This document shows, piece after piece, positions 22,644 to 50,717 of a DNA stretch of 64,000 bases (the first letter of the stretch is position 1; each line of letters opens with the position of its first letter). The stretch comes from Azolla caroliniana (Eukaryota; Polypodiophyta). The notes under the pieces were generated by a model. That model made no database searches. It was given only the letters and a program-made list of their open reading frames with translations, and was not told where the DNA came from. The position numbers were made by a program, and so were the translations under genes. The stretch spans positions 8,742,001-8,806,000 of the forward strand of contig JBHGNT010000021.1 in NCBI GenBank assembly GCA_043228905.1, in the 5' to 3' direction.

Positions 22644-22968
22644 TAGCTTATATAACTAGGGCAACAATTTTCATTATGTTGTCATCATTATTGTTGTATA
22701 GAGAGACAGAGTGTGTGAGAGAGAGACACACACACACAGAAACCTAATTCTGTTGTAACCGCCTGTTGGTGAAGATACAGAGCTCGAGGTCGTTGCTCTA
22801 AGTCTCACATTGGTGTGCCCTCCCGTGGTTTTCCCTGATTAGGGTTTCCACGTTAATATCCTGTGTCAACCCATTTTGTGTGTAAGTGCATTAATCTTAT
22901 TTATGTTTTGATTCTTCCATCGTGTGTAGTGGAGACTCAGTTGTGGCCGAGCACTATTTACGTCAAAC
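22644..22968 (+). repeat. Family A LTR, 3' part
   Basis: Contains the family A leader features (CCGTGGTTTTCCCTGA, TTTCCACGTTAA) and ends just before the primer-binding site TGGAATCAGAGC at 22969-22980. The 5' part of the LTR is missing. Confidence 0.72.
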
Positions 22969-22980
22969 TGGAATCAGAGC

Positions 22981-23815
22981 ATGGAAGATCCATTCGGCGG
23001 CATGTTCAAGCTCACCAGCTCCAACTACTTAGTATGAAAGTCAAAGATGAGGGACATGTTGGTGGTCAAAGATCTCTGGTTGTCGGTACAGTTTGGAGAT
23101 GCAAAACCGAACAAAATAGATTAGCCGACATGGGAGGTGATGCACATGAAGACAACAGCCTATATTCGATGCTTCATTGATATGAGCCTGTACAACAACT
23201 TCAATGAAGAGATTAAGGCTCCTGAACTATAGGAGAAGATAGGCATCATGTTTCAAAACAAGAATGTTGTGAATCGGGCCTCAGTATTCCGGAAGTTAGT
23301 GAGACTCTAATACCAAGACGGCTTGAGTCCAGTATGGCAGAGCACATGAATTCCTTCCAGGCACTTATAAATCAAACAACCTCGTTGGAAGTACCTCTAG
23401 CCGACGAGGTACTCACATTGATGTTGCTTGGTTCCCTCCCGGATAGTTGGGAGACGTTGGTTGTCACTTTGGGCAACACCAAGCTGGAAGGGAAACACCT
23501 ATCCCTCGCATGAGTAAAGTCGAGCTTGCTAGATGATGAAGCTCGCCGAAAGGACCGGGAATCCGGATCCGATCCGAAGGCCTTGATTACGGAAATTGAT
23601 GCACAACGAGGAAGAGGCCGGAATCGGAATCCCCAAAACCAGGACAAATCGAGGCCGAGGTCAAAGTCAAAGGGGAGGCATATGTGCTTCAATTGTGGGA
23701 AGCTCGAGCGCTTCCAGAAGAATTGTCGACATTTTCGGAAGGAGAAAGGAACTGAAATGCCGACTCGAAGAAGGGTCCAGACCAGAGGAGTTCGGATTGG
23801 AAATAGTTGCATGTG
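22981..23815 (+). pseudogene. Family A gag, third copy
   Basis: ATG at 22981 directly follows the primer-binding site. The frame reads EDPFGGMFKLTSSNYLV and runs through the gag core to a zinc knuckle, CFNCGKLERFQKNC, in which the expected His is Arg. At least five in-frame stops are seen. It ends at about 23815 against minus-strand copia sequence. Confidence 0.8.
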
Positions 23816-24200
23816 GTTGATATTGTCATAGTAGATCAGAATCAGAGTAGAAACTTTGACCCTTAAGTCTTGCAGCATCCGCCACAGCCATATAGCTTCA
23901 CAGGTCGCAGCTCCTTTATACTCAGCCTCTAGCTCGATAGGGCCACTGTCGGCTTCTTCTTGTTGATCCATGCTACAACCGCACTCCCAAGTGAGAACAT
24001 GAAACCAAATGTTGACCGTCGGTCCGACGCATCTCCAGCCCAATCAGCATTTGTATAGCCAACTAGTTGTTCGACTATACCGTGTTGGTACAGTAGTCCT
24101 TGATCCTTCGTGCCGCTCACATATCTCATTAATTGATGCACGCACTGAAAATGCTTGATTGTTGTTTGTCGAACTAGCAGCTTTGCATACACCTGTAATC
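23816..24200 (-). pseudogene. Ty1/copia RNase H fragment
   Basis: Minus strand: LMRYVSGTKDQGLLYQ, NADWAGDASDRRSTFGF, then LEAEYKGAATCEAIWL and YYDNIN. These are the Asp, Glu and Asp regions of copia RNase H. One frame change lies near 23930. It is joined directly to the pre-integrase part at about 24205, so integrase and reverse transcriptase are deleted. Confidence 0.82.
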
Positions 24201-25650
24201 TCCTTCTCAGTAAAGGTCAAGAGTTTGATGACAACTCCTTTCGACTACATTCCTTTGAGCTTCTAGAGATTAATGTGGCCAATTCTTTTATGCCATAGCT
24301 TTATGTCGGCGCCGACTTTATGGCCCTTGGCAAACATTCCCAATTTCATCTCATGAGAATCGAGGATGAACATTTCGCCATCTCTTCGCCCGCAAGCGAT
24401 AATTTGGCCTTCCTCTTCGATGAAGCATCCTCAATCGTTGAATCGAACGTGCATGCCTTGTTCCACAATCTGGCTAACCGAGACCAGATTCTTCGTTATT
24501 GTTGGAACATGCAAGGCGTTCTTGATGTAGGTTTGGTTTCCCTCTTCGCCATGTTGAATGGGGTGAATTCTCATCCCCAGTTTCCACATAACCGGATCGA
24601 TCAGGCTTTCGTAACTCTCAGAACCAATCTTCATGAGACATCATGTGATTGGATGCACCCAAGTTGACAAACCATATGCATTTCCAAACTGGAGGTGCTA
24701 GTTGGGCACGATGTCATCATCGAAGCTGCGTTATGCCGCATCATGAACATTCCACCACAGTCGTCATAGTCGAAATTTGAGGCGTAGTTGCTGAGTTGTC
24801 GACTTGTGAAGGCCGACTCACTCTTCTTCTTCCAACAAGGCCTCATAATGGCCAAATTTGCCACAGTATCCGCACTGGATGGACTTCTTTTGTCGGCTTG
24901 GTCTAGCATGGTTGCTTCCCCTTCTTCCAGACGTTCTACCTCGTTTGGTTTTAGCAACGTCTTGCCGGTAGTAGAAGTTCTGTTCACATGGTTGTTCCTG
25001 GTTGTGTCAGCCTTGACCAAATCAGCCACTTCTTCCACAACGTTGTCTCCTTTCTCTATTCGAATACGAATAGAGCATGTGTCCTTCCTACACATTATTC
25101 CTCGTTCGGAAGTGATTTTCTTCAACCAACAGCATAGACTAGAGATCGAAGGAGGGAGAATTCTCCCTCACGAGGACGGTCGACCTTATTGCTTCAAGGT
25201 CACCGAGGCATATTTGCACCATTTCATCGTCGTCAATGTTGACATTGATCGAACCAAGGGAGTCGCACAGCTCCTTGATCTTCAAGGTGTAGTTGTCAAT
25301 TGACATATCCCTCTGTTGGATACTATTCAACTCTTGTCGGTGTTGAAGTTTCGTGTGGTTGTGTTCACCGCAAATATCTTTTTGAGGTTCCCCCACGCCT
25401 CCTTTGGCGTTTTGGCCTCTCAGATGTGCCAAGAATGTGATCATGAACGCATGATGCAAGGCAGTACAACACATGACTCCCGCTTATTCCCAAGTTGGGT
25501 GGTCGGCATGTGTCGGGTTGGGTTGATTTTCTTGTGCTCCTTCGATGTAACTCCAATAGCCTTGGCCGACAATGTATTGGTGACATTCATCCTCTACCAT
25601 GCCTTCATTGCATACTTTACATATGTCTTCAAATTCGTTACATTTTGATA
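24201..25650 (-). pseudogene. Ty1/copia gag-protease-pre-integrase remnant
   Basis: Minus strand, from about 25650: a gag start with CHQYIVGQGYWSYIEG, gag core (25474-25139, ELNSIQQRDMSIDNYTLKIK and INVNIDDDEMVQICLG), a degenerate knuckle/protease region (25125-24631) and a pre-integrase region (24634-24210, PTITKNLVSVSQIVEQGM and LWHKRIGHIN). It resembles copia B in gag but keeps a Gln codon where copies B and B' have TAG. Many frameshifts are present. Confidence 0.8.
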
Positions 25651-26289
25651 CCTTGATGCAACTTCAACACCTAACTTGTGATATCGAGTGCAAAGGAGTG
25701 TAAGGGCTCTACAAGCATTACTACTCATATTAGTTATGAGATAAGGTTGGATACAATCAATAGGCATTCTTGCTTTATATTGGGACCAACATTCAACGTT
25801 GACATTTGCAATGTACTATTTGAGCTTTGTCCTCTTAGCATCTTCCCACTTCATCCTTAATTATTCTGTAGGAAAAGAATAAGAGAGAGATAGAATGAAA
25901 GGGAGAAAAGAAAGAAAGAGAGAGAGAGAGAGAGAGATTATATTATCGTCTTTGGAAATCAAATATGACCTATGAGACCAAAAATATTATATTTCACGTG
26001 ATACGTGTGAAAGTGAGTAGTGACTCTCGATATTCAAGAACTTTACCAATGAATGTTGCAATTGAGAGTGCACATTGTGGTTGTGAGAGGAATTCATGCA
26101 AGGATTAGGCTTGGTCGAAGAGATGTCGAAAGCATGGTCGAATATGATCAAAGGTAGAGCATTATATTAAAGTGTGATACTCAGACTCGCAAACTTGTTT
26201 AGGGGAAAGTGTCCATAGCCGACCACTCTCATCACTTGTGCCCCAAAGCCATGTCTCACATTGCAATGCATGTGAGCTAAGTCGCATGG
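25651..26289. other. No gene recognised
   Basis: AT-rich, with a GA microsatellite at about 25917-25937. Confidence 0.5.
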
Positions 26290-27420
26290 AAGCAATGGTT
26301 TGAATGGCAGATAACGGTATGGGCTCTAACATGTATCAATCTGTACGGTTTCCCCATTCTGCAAAGAATATGGTTTTGTAGTTAGGTGCACCATGTGTAG
26401 TATAATGTGTGAAGCGCGAGCCTCCACATTTGTCCCATGTCATGATACATTGGCGTTGCAAAAATGCCTCATTTAGAAAGGAATCTAGTGATGCATAATG
26501 AAACAAGTGTCTCGCATCCCATCTACCAAACCATTTTTCTATATCTTGCATCCAACCGGAACACAAAATTTTGCTTTGATGAGACTTTTGGATCTTCTTG
26601 CTTGTTTCCCATGCAATTCTAGGAAGTCGATGTGAGGGACTTTTTTGAACCTTAAGCATGTATTCAACAACCCTTTCCATGGTCATGATCTCAATGGGAA
26701 GCGATCTCGTCTCAAGGACATAGATTTAGGGATGTTACCGCCCCATACTTCCACTGCATAGAGAAGAACCAGTGTCACCAAAATATATTTCTTGAGGATC
26801 CAACACTTAATATCTCCAAGATTGCATGTGTTCTCAAATGCATAGTATGCTAACTTAGCCACCTCTAAGCAGCGTGTAGCACATTCATTCCATCTATGAT
26901 TTGAAGGAACTTCAAGGCCAAGATATTTGAAGCTTTCCACAAATTCAAGTGGCTCATTGTTGTACATAATGCATGGTTTATCTCTTTTTTGGCTCTTCAC
27001 AAGCATAATCTTTGTTTTATAACTATTGACACTTAATTTAGTATGCATACAAAATTATTCCAATGCCTTCATAAGCTTTTATGCATCTCCTAAAGTATTT
27101 GTAAAAAGCACTACATCATCTACATATAGCAAAAGCATAATCACAACATTCCCAATGGCAACTTCTTCAACACATTCTTCCTTTGCAAACTTGGAAATCA
27201 TTTCTTCCAATTCATCAATGCATAGACCAAATAGTGTTGGTGACAGTGGGCATCCTTGCTTAACACCACTAGTGCTTTTGAAAAAATCTGAAAGTTTATC
27301 TCTCATTGGCACACAACATATAACCTTCTCATAAATTCGGGAAATTGCAAGCATATATTCACGTGGCACCTCAAGTTCTTCCATTCGCCTCCAAAGATGC
27401 TCACGACATACCATAGTCTC
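26290..27420 (-). pseudogene. LINE reverse transcriptase remnant
   Basis: On the minus strand, 27414-27079 reads GVKQGCPLSPTLFGLCIDEL and LLLYVDDVVLF, the classic non-LTR reverse transcriptase motifs with the catalytic DD kept. The next frame (27048-26683) has SFKYLGLEVPSNHRWNECAT and LLYAVEVWGG, typical of the thumb and C-terminal part. Further downstream frames to 26336 are broken. The endonuclease half is absent. It may belong with the endonuclease fragment at 19550-20000, but the pieces do not overlap. Confidence 0.85.
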
Positions 27421-27424
27421 TATT

Positions 27425-27990
27425 TGTTGCGTGTTCGCCGCACCCCTAGCTCATGTTCTTATCCCTGTTGTATTCTTGTGCTTAAGTCCGTAAATAGATT
27501 TACGAAGTCAACAAACATGTGTCGGATGACTTGGATCTTCAAAAAATTGTGGTTGTTGTAAATAAAGTTCTTCATCTAAATCTCCATGAAGAAAAGCCAT
27601 TTGTACATCCAAGTGATCCAACTCTTGATCATGTTGAGCAACAAGAGCAACGAGCATTCAAAAACCACATATTTTTAGCTTTGAACTAAATGTATCGTAA
27701 AAATCATTACCTGCTACTTGAGAAAAACCTCGCGCAACTACACGAGCCTTAACGCAAATTGGATTGCCATTACCATCTCACTTGATGCATAAGACCCATT
27801 TAGAACCAATTCGTTGACGATCTTTTGGAGGCTCAACAAGGGTCCATGTACCATTTTTAATTAAATCCTCATTTCTTCTTCCATAGCATTTCTCCATTTG
27901 ATAGAATCCGATCCAGAAAGTGTGGGGAAAGAAACATTTGCTAAGAAAGATAAAATTTACAATATGCCTATGGGAAATGTGTGGAACCAT
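27425..27990 (-). pseudogene. Ty1/copia reverse transcriptase fragment, separate lineage
   Basis: Minus strand: NEDLIKNGTWTLVEPPKDRQ, IGSKWVLCIK, then CVKARVVARGFSQVAG and LDHLDVQMAFLHGDLDEELY. This is the N-terminal half of copia reverse transcriptase including the first catalytic Asp (LDVQMAF). The motif wording differs from copia B and C, so it is another lineage. Stops and one or more frame changes are present. Confidence 0.8.
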
Positions 27991-28149
27991 TCAATCTCAT
28001 GCAAGAGCTAATCTCTAGAGGACCACGCATTATATGGCCACAACTTCTTCAACTTTCTTCATCACTAAAAAAAGGAGTGGGGATGTGTATCGAGTACACA
28101 ACAAAGTATAAACACATTACATTGTGTGAAGATTGTGCGAGTGAAAAAG

Positions 28150-29030
28150 ATTGAAAGGATTTTTTACCCACTATTTCTGTAACCTCTAAAGGTCTTTTAA
28201 TTAAGGATACCTTAGTAGATAATGGTATTAGAATTGATCCTACATCTAATGTGTTAGTGAGTAAGATTGGAAATCTTATCTATCAACAATCCTCTACCAA
28301 GGTAGAAATAGTTTACTAACATTTAGGATTTCATTTTGGAGTTATAGATGATATTGTTATTAAGTGTTTTGGCATATCTATTTCCATGGATTTACATGTA
28401 ATACTCCTTAAAGGGCCATCTTGTTCTTTAATATTGGTAAGACCTTGGATGCAAGAATTACATGTGATACAATATTGGACTATGATGAACTTATTACCAT
28501 CGAAGGGGTTTAACATCTTCTACGACTTGTATCTACAAATAGCAAACAAATGTATCAAGGGGAAGAAAACATCTATCAACAATGGCAAGCAAGAAGAGGA
28601 AAGCATAACAAGTGATGGATCTTCGTACGATAAGGAAAAGAAATTGTTCCATGTGGTGTCTAAGGATGAAGGAGGCCATTGAAGAAGGTATTATCACCTT
28701 AAAAGGGAAAAAAGAACATGATTCCAAATTATGTCCAAGGAAAAGATGATTTAAGATTTAAATGACCATTCAAAGATAAGAGGAGACACCACATCAAGTT
28801 GAAGGAAAATGTACCAATTGCCCAAAAGCTTCAATGATTGGGAATTATGCAAAAGGAGTTCAAAGCATTGTTGCAAACAAGTTTCATTTATCATGTGGAG
28901 GAGTTCAAGTATGTGTCACCTTTTGTTGTGGTTCCAAAGAAGAATGACATCAACTTCAAACCCTTGCATGATTCAAGCAAAGATCAATTTTCACTTCCTT
29001 TCCGAGATGAGATTCTAGATTAAATAATCG
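28150..29030 (+). pseudogene. Ty3/gypsy protease and reverse transcriptase start
   Basis: A plus-strand frame has KDTLVDNGIRID (retropepsin-like, with DNG at the active site), then ILLKGPSCSLILVRPWMQEL, which matches the protease end where LGRPW is usual. After a charged linker, 28838-29023 has FKYVSPFVVVPKKND and FSLPFRDEILD, the start of gypsy reverse transcriptase. The palm with YxDD is not found. Confidence 0.65.
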
Positions 29031-30685
29031 TAAATACAAGATAAGGTAACATAGAGAATGTGGTGTACCAAGAAAGAATTCATGTTGATGAAGCAAAGAT
29101 CAAAATAATTCAAAGGTGACAACTCCAACAAGTCTCAGAACGTTGAAGGTATTCGTGCAAAAAGTTCACTCATTTGAAATGTTGACATGCCTACTTCTAT
29201 CAAGTAGTATGTATTGCATGGCCTCTTTCTTTGTGTTAACAAGGAGAAAGATGGTGATGGCGATTATCAATGCATGTGCCTAGGAGTGATTGTTTCTCCT
29301 ACCACTTCACAAGGTTTTTTCACACACAATAATTTGATATATTTTTAGTATTTATATTCCTTTGTCTACAATCTACCATTAGGCGAAGGAGTTTATTACC
29401 CTTTTCTTTTTTAGGCTCACCATAAATGGTTTGCTCAACATGCAAGAAGGGGGCCCAAATGTGGTGTAAACTTTTGTTCATAGGGAAAGATTGATGCAAA
29501 TACATTGGATACTAAGATGTCTAATAATAAAGAGTGATATGAAAGGATTAAGTATTAATGGAGGAAAGAACTTAAAGGGGATACAAAGCTAGAGGTGCTT
29601 TTCAAAAATAAAAAGAAGTAGAAAAAAAGCAAGGCGTGGATAAAAAGATCCAGGTGGAGAAAAAAGCTCATAACTTCTTCATCCGACATCCAAATTTTGA
29701 AAGAAACGATTAATACAAAACTGACAACAAGAGCTTTCCAAAAAAGTGTTGTATGACAAATTTAAAATGACTGAGGAGAAATAATGATATAAAAAAGCAC
29801 CTTACATAAACTCGAAGATTTAAAAAAAATGTAAAGAAAATAGCAAGAATAATGCAACCAAAAACTTATAAACGGGAGGGTATTCTCAGCAATTGAGGAA
29901 AAAGGAGGTAGAATAGAAGGTCTACAAGAAGTGAGAAGAGTCCTGGTAGGAGGGAAGAAGGGAAGTCTATTTTGGTGTGAAGTCATAGAAAGAAAGAAAG
30001 TTCTATGTAGTGGAGTGGAGTTTTTAGTAGAAGTGTAAGAAACTTGTATTGTTCTCTAATGTTATAAAATAGCATTCCTTTCTCTTCCTCATCCTCTTCT
30101 CTTCTCTATCTTTTTCTATCTCTCTTCATCAAGATGCAAATGGTTATCTTTTGCAACACTCAAATACTAGAGGATTTTATGAGTGGATTCTATGAAAACA
30201 TGATTTTATGTGTACATAATGAATGTCTCGACTCTCCAAGTGTGATTTCTAAGGGATCGGTTGATCCTGTGACTCTAGAACTATATCATTAATGTTATGC
30301 GCTTCAACAAACATCCTTCATAACAAAGACTAGGAGCTTCCATAAACATGCTCAGCAAAAAGAATACTAGTATGCTAGGTTACATTCCATTAAGATAACA
30401 CTTGAATTGGAACGGAATAACTGATTAGAAATGGCAAGGTTATGATAGAATTACCTCTTTTTCAATCTCTCCATAGTTCTTCTGATCAAATTGCTAGAAT
30501 CTAGCTTTATCTGTTTCGTGTTACTTAGCAATCCAAATTTGTTTGGCTAATACAATGCTTGAAGCTGCAATTAATCTCGCAATAAAAATTCTGCGAAGGC
30601 AAACACTAAACACTTGCAAAATGGACTCATGTTCTCTCATGTGAAGTAACTGAGAAAATCCCAGTAATTAACAGGGACAAATTTT
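29031..30685. other. Intergenic, no gene recognised
   Basis: AT-rich. The part 29860-30120 (ataaaatag box, long pyrimidine tract, ctcttct repeats) could be a decayed LTR of the adjacent gypsy fragment, but no partner was identified. Confidence 0.4.
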
Positions 30686-30691
30686 TTTATT
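30686..30691 (-). terminator. Possible polyadenylation signal for LETM1
   Basis: AATAAA on the minus strand, about 285 bases after the LETM1 stop codon. The position is reasonable for a plant 3' UTR, but plant signals are loose. Confidence 0.3.
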
Positions 30692-30972
30692 CTCAATGTT
30701 TGTCATTCAGTTTCTGCCCTAATAGAAGGCCATAAAAAATTTAATAATGAGATTGGAGCAAATTTCAGGTTCCAATACTTCTGGTTGTATAACACTTTTG
30801 CCCACCATTGCAAAATGGATGTTCAGGATCTCCCGAAGATTGTACAGATGAAAAACGGTGATATATATTATTTTAGAAACAGCATTACGCTCTTTCTATT
30901 TTACCCAGATTATGCTGCATATCCACAATCATCACTGTTGTGCAAACTTTGCCCCGATGCAATTATAGCCTC

Positions 30973-46030
<15,058 letters not shown>

Positions 46031-46712
46031 GGTTAGACTGTACGGAGAAACATGCAAATTTTAGGAAGAAGAAATCAAAAAATGGCAACTACATGAATGG
46101 TTTCATCAAGACAAAGGAGAAAAGAGATGATGAAACCTTTGTTTTGCCGAAAAAAGGCGGTAAATTGGATGTGACTCGTCCTCTATCCTGCCATTAGACT
46201 CTCCTTGTATTCTCTGATCTCTGAGAACTAAATAGGAAATGGAAGAAGTAGACGAATACGAAGAATAGAAAGTAGGAAGGAAAGAAGAAAAGGTTCAAAA
46301 GGAGCTAAAGAATCTGGCATGGAAATGAGCAGAAAGGAAGATGCTTCTTAATCTATAACTTTTCATTAGGATGTATTCCCGTCGCTAAAAACTGTGAGAG
46401 GAAGGCAACAGAAATCCCCTCGTTCTCTGAAGAGTGTAGAATCTAGCAGGAAAGCAGAGGGGGAGGGGGAGGGGGGGGGGGGGACAAAAGCGCCTGCTAA
46501 AATTGTTCGACCTCCATGGGATTCCAGACAAGAAGAAGGAAGAGATGGATGAGAGAAGAAAGATGCGAGCGATTACAGATCAAACCAGGAGGAGGAGGAA
46601 ATATCGATCGGCGATGGCGATGGCGATGGCGATGGCGATTGCCGTGAGTGTCAAGAAGCAGAAGAAGGGGCCTGAGCAGAGAAAGGAAGAAGAAGAAGAA
46701 GAAGAAAGAAGA

Positions 46713-46750
<38 letters not shown>

Positions 46751-46823
46751 AACTGTAGAAGTAAAAAGAGTAGAAGAAAGAAGAAAGAAGAAAGAAGTAC
46801 ATAAATCAAACACACAAAAACAA

Positions 46824-46863
<40 letters not shown>

Positions 46864-46960
46864 CATTTGGGCATGATGATGCTTCCGATGTCTTCGATCC
46901 CGTATGGCCGGCCGGCCGGCCATTTTAGTTGCTATGTCACCGCGCGCTGTCATGAAGCCT
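46031..46960 (-). promoter_or_regulatory. LETM1 5' leader and proximal promoter region with microsatellites
   Basis: Just upstream of the ATG the minus strand has a pyrimidine-rich stretch ending TCCGTACAG, probably a 5' UTR intron acceptor. Further up are a G run on the plus strand (about 46462-46484), a GATGGC repeat (46611-46640), GAA and TAG runs (46686-46750) and a GA run (46828-46862). A seven-codon upstream frame (MEVEQF) lies at 46497-46517 if that part is transcribed. No convincing TATA box is seen, and the transcription start is not placed. The plus-strand open frame here is low-complexity and is not a gene. Confidence 0.45.
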
Positions 46961-47813
46961 CGCATTATCGAAACAATGTGAAAAAAAAGCTAAAGAAAAA
47001 CAATGTTCCTCCCACCAGCTACTTGCTTGAGACAGGGAGTAGTCCGCGAGGGAAAGAAGTTTACGGTTCGTGAATCGGACACCGGAAGCCCGAGATGGAG
47101 CTTCGGGAAGGATAGTGTTAAGTTCAAGATTTGTTAGGGATAATAAAAATGTACATAATTATGTTAGAGGGTGGGGGGGAGGGTCGAGTTTTTAAAAAAA
47201 AATGTTCATAATTATGCTCGAGGAGGGTGGTAAAGGGAGAAGAGGTGGTTTGCTCCCCCAAAGATCTGCCCACCTCCTATCAAAAACCAATATAGTATGG
47301 GTTTGCAAACCTTTTGTCGCCCTATTGTGTGTAAGTTTTAACCGGAAATCTTATAGTCACAGATTCCCAGGATGGGGTAGCCTTTGTCGAATCGATATCC
47401 CGGCAAACAAGTAAGACTCGATAAGAAAAAGAAGAGAAAATGTATCGTTGTCATGTGGCTCTAGAATCTTATGGGTTGTTGTGCATACATGATTTTCACG
47501 GAGTGATATAACAAGAACCTGATAAGGAGGGGTTGAGTGGGGTCTTTGCCAAAACCCCTTCTTTTATGCTTGTTGTGAGGTGGTTCGAAGAGTGATCATC
47601 TAGGCCATCCCCTTGGGGCACACATATGGGAAGCTCTTGTAGAGTAGATACATAAACCCTCCAATTTATTATGTATATATCATACAAACTTTTGCTCCTT
47701 TTCTAAATTTGGCTTTTAAATGTTTATAGTTAAGTAGACTCTAATTCCTTGGAACCATACCACTAGCCTTGCCTTTTGTCGCGAAGCAAATCGTCAGTCG
47801 ACAATAAATATGT
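46961..47813. other. Intergenic, no gene recognised
   Basis: Mixed composition. Small frames only, none with recognisable protein features. Confidence 0.5.
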
Positions 47814-48296
47814 TGAAAGTTCACAACTCAGAACAGAAAACGGCAAGGTGAACAGAAAGTACAGTGCACACATATTTACGTGGAAACCCTAAAAACGGGA
47901 GAAAACCACGGGAGAACAAAAGCTTCACTATACAATGGATGTACAAAAGGAGAAGATTACAACACTCTCTTATTGTGGAGTGTATCAACCTCACAAGGTT
48001 CTTAGCGTCTGCTATTACGAACACAGCTATAGCACCACTCTCTAACTATACAGAGACAAACTACTTGCTTTGTTCCACACAACTCTATGTTTTGCCCTAG
48101 ATGTATTTATAACTCATACATCATATGGGCTATTTACAAGTGTAGCCCCTACTACACGTTGTTATTATTATTATTATTATTATAGTTATAATAATAGTTT
48201 ATTGTTAATCAACCGACCCTCTACTGTCGACTCTTCGACTCTCGGTACTCGACCCGAACAATCGACTCCTCCCACTGGAGGGACATATTCCCAACA
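47814..48296 (-). repeat. LTR related to copia family A (isolated)
   Basis: On the minus strand it starts TGTTGGGAATATGTCCCTCC, the same design as family A, with the CCGTGGTTTTCTCCCG and TTTCCACGTAAA leader blocks further on. No interior or clear target duplication is found beside it, so it is a solo or truncated LTR. It holds a TTA microsatellite at about 48164-48182. Confidence 0.65.
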
Positions 48297-50457
48297 CCTT
48301 TATCATTGTTGCTACTTAAAGTAACTCTCCCTTCCACATCTCAGTTACTCTCTAGCTCTTTTAGCTTTACATTCACATATTCCCACTTGTGTTAACCTTG
48401 TAAACCTATTGCATGTTTATTGCCTCTAGATGGGTCCTCGGTTTAATGTGGTCTAACAACATTTTACCAAAGCATCACGTTCTCCTACCACCTCAAGGAA
48501 TTTATTCATTTGGTTCTAACCTAAATCCATTGGATCACTTGTCTCTAGACATATATTCTCCATGTGGATTCTCACTTTTATCTTCATTTCTATATGTACA
48601 AAACATCCATGGGGATATGCATACGAAATTATCCATCTTGGGGAACTAAAATTTTCACTATATGATTTTAATGTGGTCCAATCTACTAGTTTAATGAATG
48701 CTTCAAAAACAATTGTTTAGAATTGTTAATGGCAATAGTCCTAAAATGTGGTTCATGGAATCATATTTTCACAATAGATCAATGAAAGTGATCATCATGG
48801 TCTCAAGAAGTATAGCCATGTATGGCATTTGTGACTTGACTCAAAGAAATTTCATAAGAAAGAGCCTTTGGACATTTTTGTGCAAGAAAGAGACACCTCT
48901 AATCAATTGTCTACTTACTATGGTATTGATAAAGAAGAAGGAATAATGTAATTTGTCACCAAATATATAGATGTGATTTAGAGAAAAATATTGAAGCCTT
49001 AGTTTTTTAACATTCTCACACTCAAAAAGTCTCACTTTGTTTAGGTAAAATCCAAAACTTTTAATGAACATAGTGTTATGTCATCAATCTACCGTATTTT
49101 TAAGAATACTAATACTATCTTTTGTAAAAACACTTGTTTTGCTCCTGATATTCTACCTTATTACTAATTTGATTGTAAGTTTGTTACAAGATTTTGATCA
49201 CCAAATGATATTTGTATTTCAAAAATAACATTACTTTTTAGTAATGTTAAATTTTCTATAAATCCACTAAATCTTGAAGACACTTGAAATATCATATGAT
49301 TACTGAGAATTTTAAGAGCATCAAGGAATTAAAATCCTCTCATCTTTTAACTTAAAGTGCAACATTTTATTGAAAGTCTTTTCTCATCCTCATTTTGCCC
49401 TCAACCTATGTCATCCAAGACCAAAATTAAAAAAACTTATTATTTTATTATTATTTGTAATCATAGTTGGACTTCATCTCCAAACCTAGTTTTTTTATAT
49501 CCCAAAATTATGGTACGTGAGAATTTATGGTAAAGTTTTGGTGGGAGGTGGAAGGCCTACACATGAGAATTAAAACATTTCTAGACTCAATGCACGACCT
49601 TCATTGGCACACTTCTATGCATTGCCTCCCTAAAAAGTGGTAGGTTGTTCTAAATCCTAGTTTGAAACACGATATGTAAAGCCTTAACACAACCCTAATA
49701 ATCCTTCTCCACCACATATACACAAGATGATTGTTGTCAATATATATATAAAGCTTATTGATAATATCTCTATCTATCTCAATTGGTCTCTAAAGCTTAT
49801 TTCATTCCTACATTTGCAAATAAGAGAAAAATGATACATTCATCATATGTTTCACTTATTTATAAATCCAATCCATTGAAGAATGACTCGAGATTATTGA
49901 TCATTAATGACTCACGATTATTGACCAATATAAGGAATAGTTTGCTAATGTGGTGATTGGCAATCAACAAAGTCAAGAGCCATCAAATAACTAAACCATT
50001 CATTATATCATACATCAAATGTAGGACACATAAACGAATAACTTGTATTTAAGGAGCCCATTACACAGTGAACATAAAAATGTTTGTCTTGTTGAACAAA
50101 CACAAATATTATGCAATGTGCTTGACCAAGGACCATGATCATCAAACAATCATGTAATCCGAGTAAATAGGAAAGGAAAATTGCAACGTAGGCAATGTGA
50201 GAAATGGTGGATAACAAGGGAAAAGGAAGCTAGTGGCGCCATCCTGTGACTCATGACCATCTTTGTTATTGTGACTTGTGGATGAGGCCATGGCACAACT
50301 ATGATAGACAATTGTTACCCACCTTAGCCAATATCCTATTACTTTGAGGTTGATGGATATATGTTTTAATGTTCATGAGAGACTAGAATATGATATTATG
50401 GTATGTGAGTTATGACGTTCGATATGTATGTATGTATGCGGAAGTATGTGAGGACCT
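48297..50457. other. AT-rich intergenic, no gene recognised
   Basis: No open frame above 82 codons and no transposon protein motif. Possibly old retrotransposon debris. Confidence 0.5.
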
Positions 50458-50706
50458 GTAGGTTATGTCCACAACAAACAACACATATCATATAACAGAA
50501 GAAAATAGATGGAAACGAAGACACAATTTGAAGCTCTAATGGAAGCTCTTGTTATTCTGTACATAACTCTTACACTCTCTGAGACTCAAGATACAAGAAG
50601 ATTATCGTTACAATGTTAGGGTTGAGCTTATATACTCAAGCCCTAGCTCAAGGATGTGTTCACACTTAGGATACAAAGTACAGGGAGTCAACCTTTTATG
50701 CCAACA
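50458..50706 (-). repeat. 3' LTR of a Ty1/copia element (left end approximate)
   Basis: On the minus strand a polypurine tract (AGGGGAGTTTG, 50707-50717) precedes TGTTGGCATAAAAGG. The other end is set at TGTAGG near 50458 by inspection only. Confidence 0.55.
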
Positions 50707-50717
50707 AACTCCCCTGT

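Noticed and set aside
46503-46928. 141-codon plus-strand frame upstream of LETM1
   Set aside because: It translates microsatellites (poly-Glu, poly-Ser, Arg-Glu) and overlaps the LETM1 leader.
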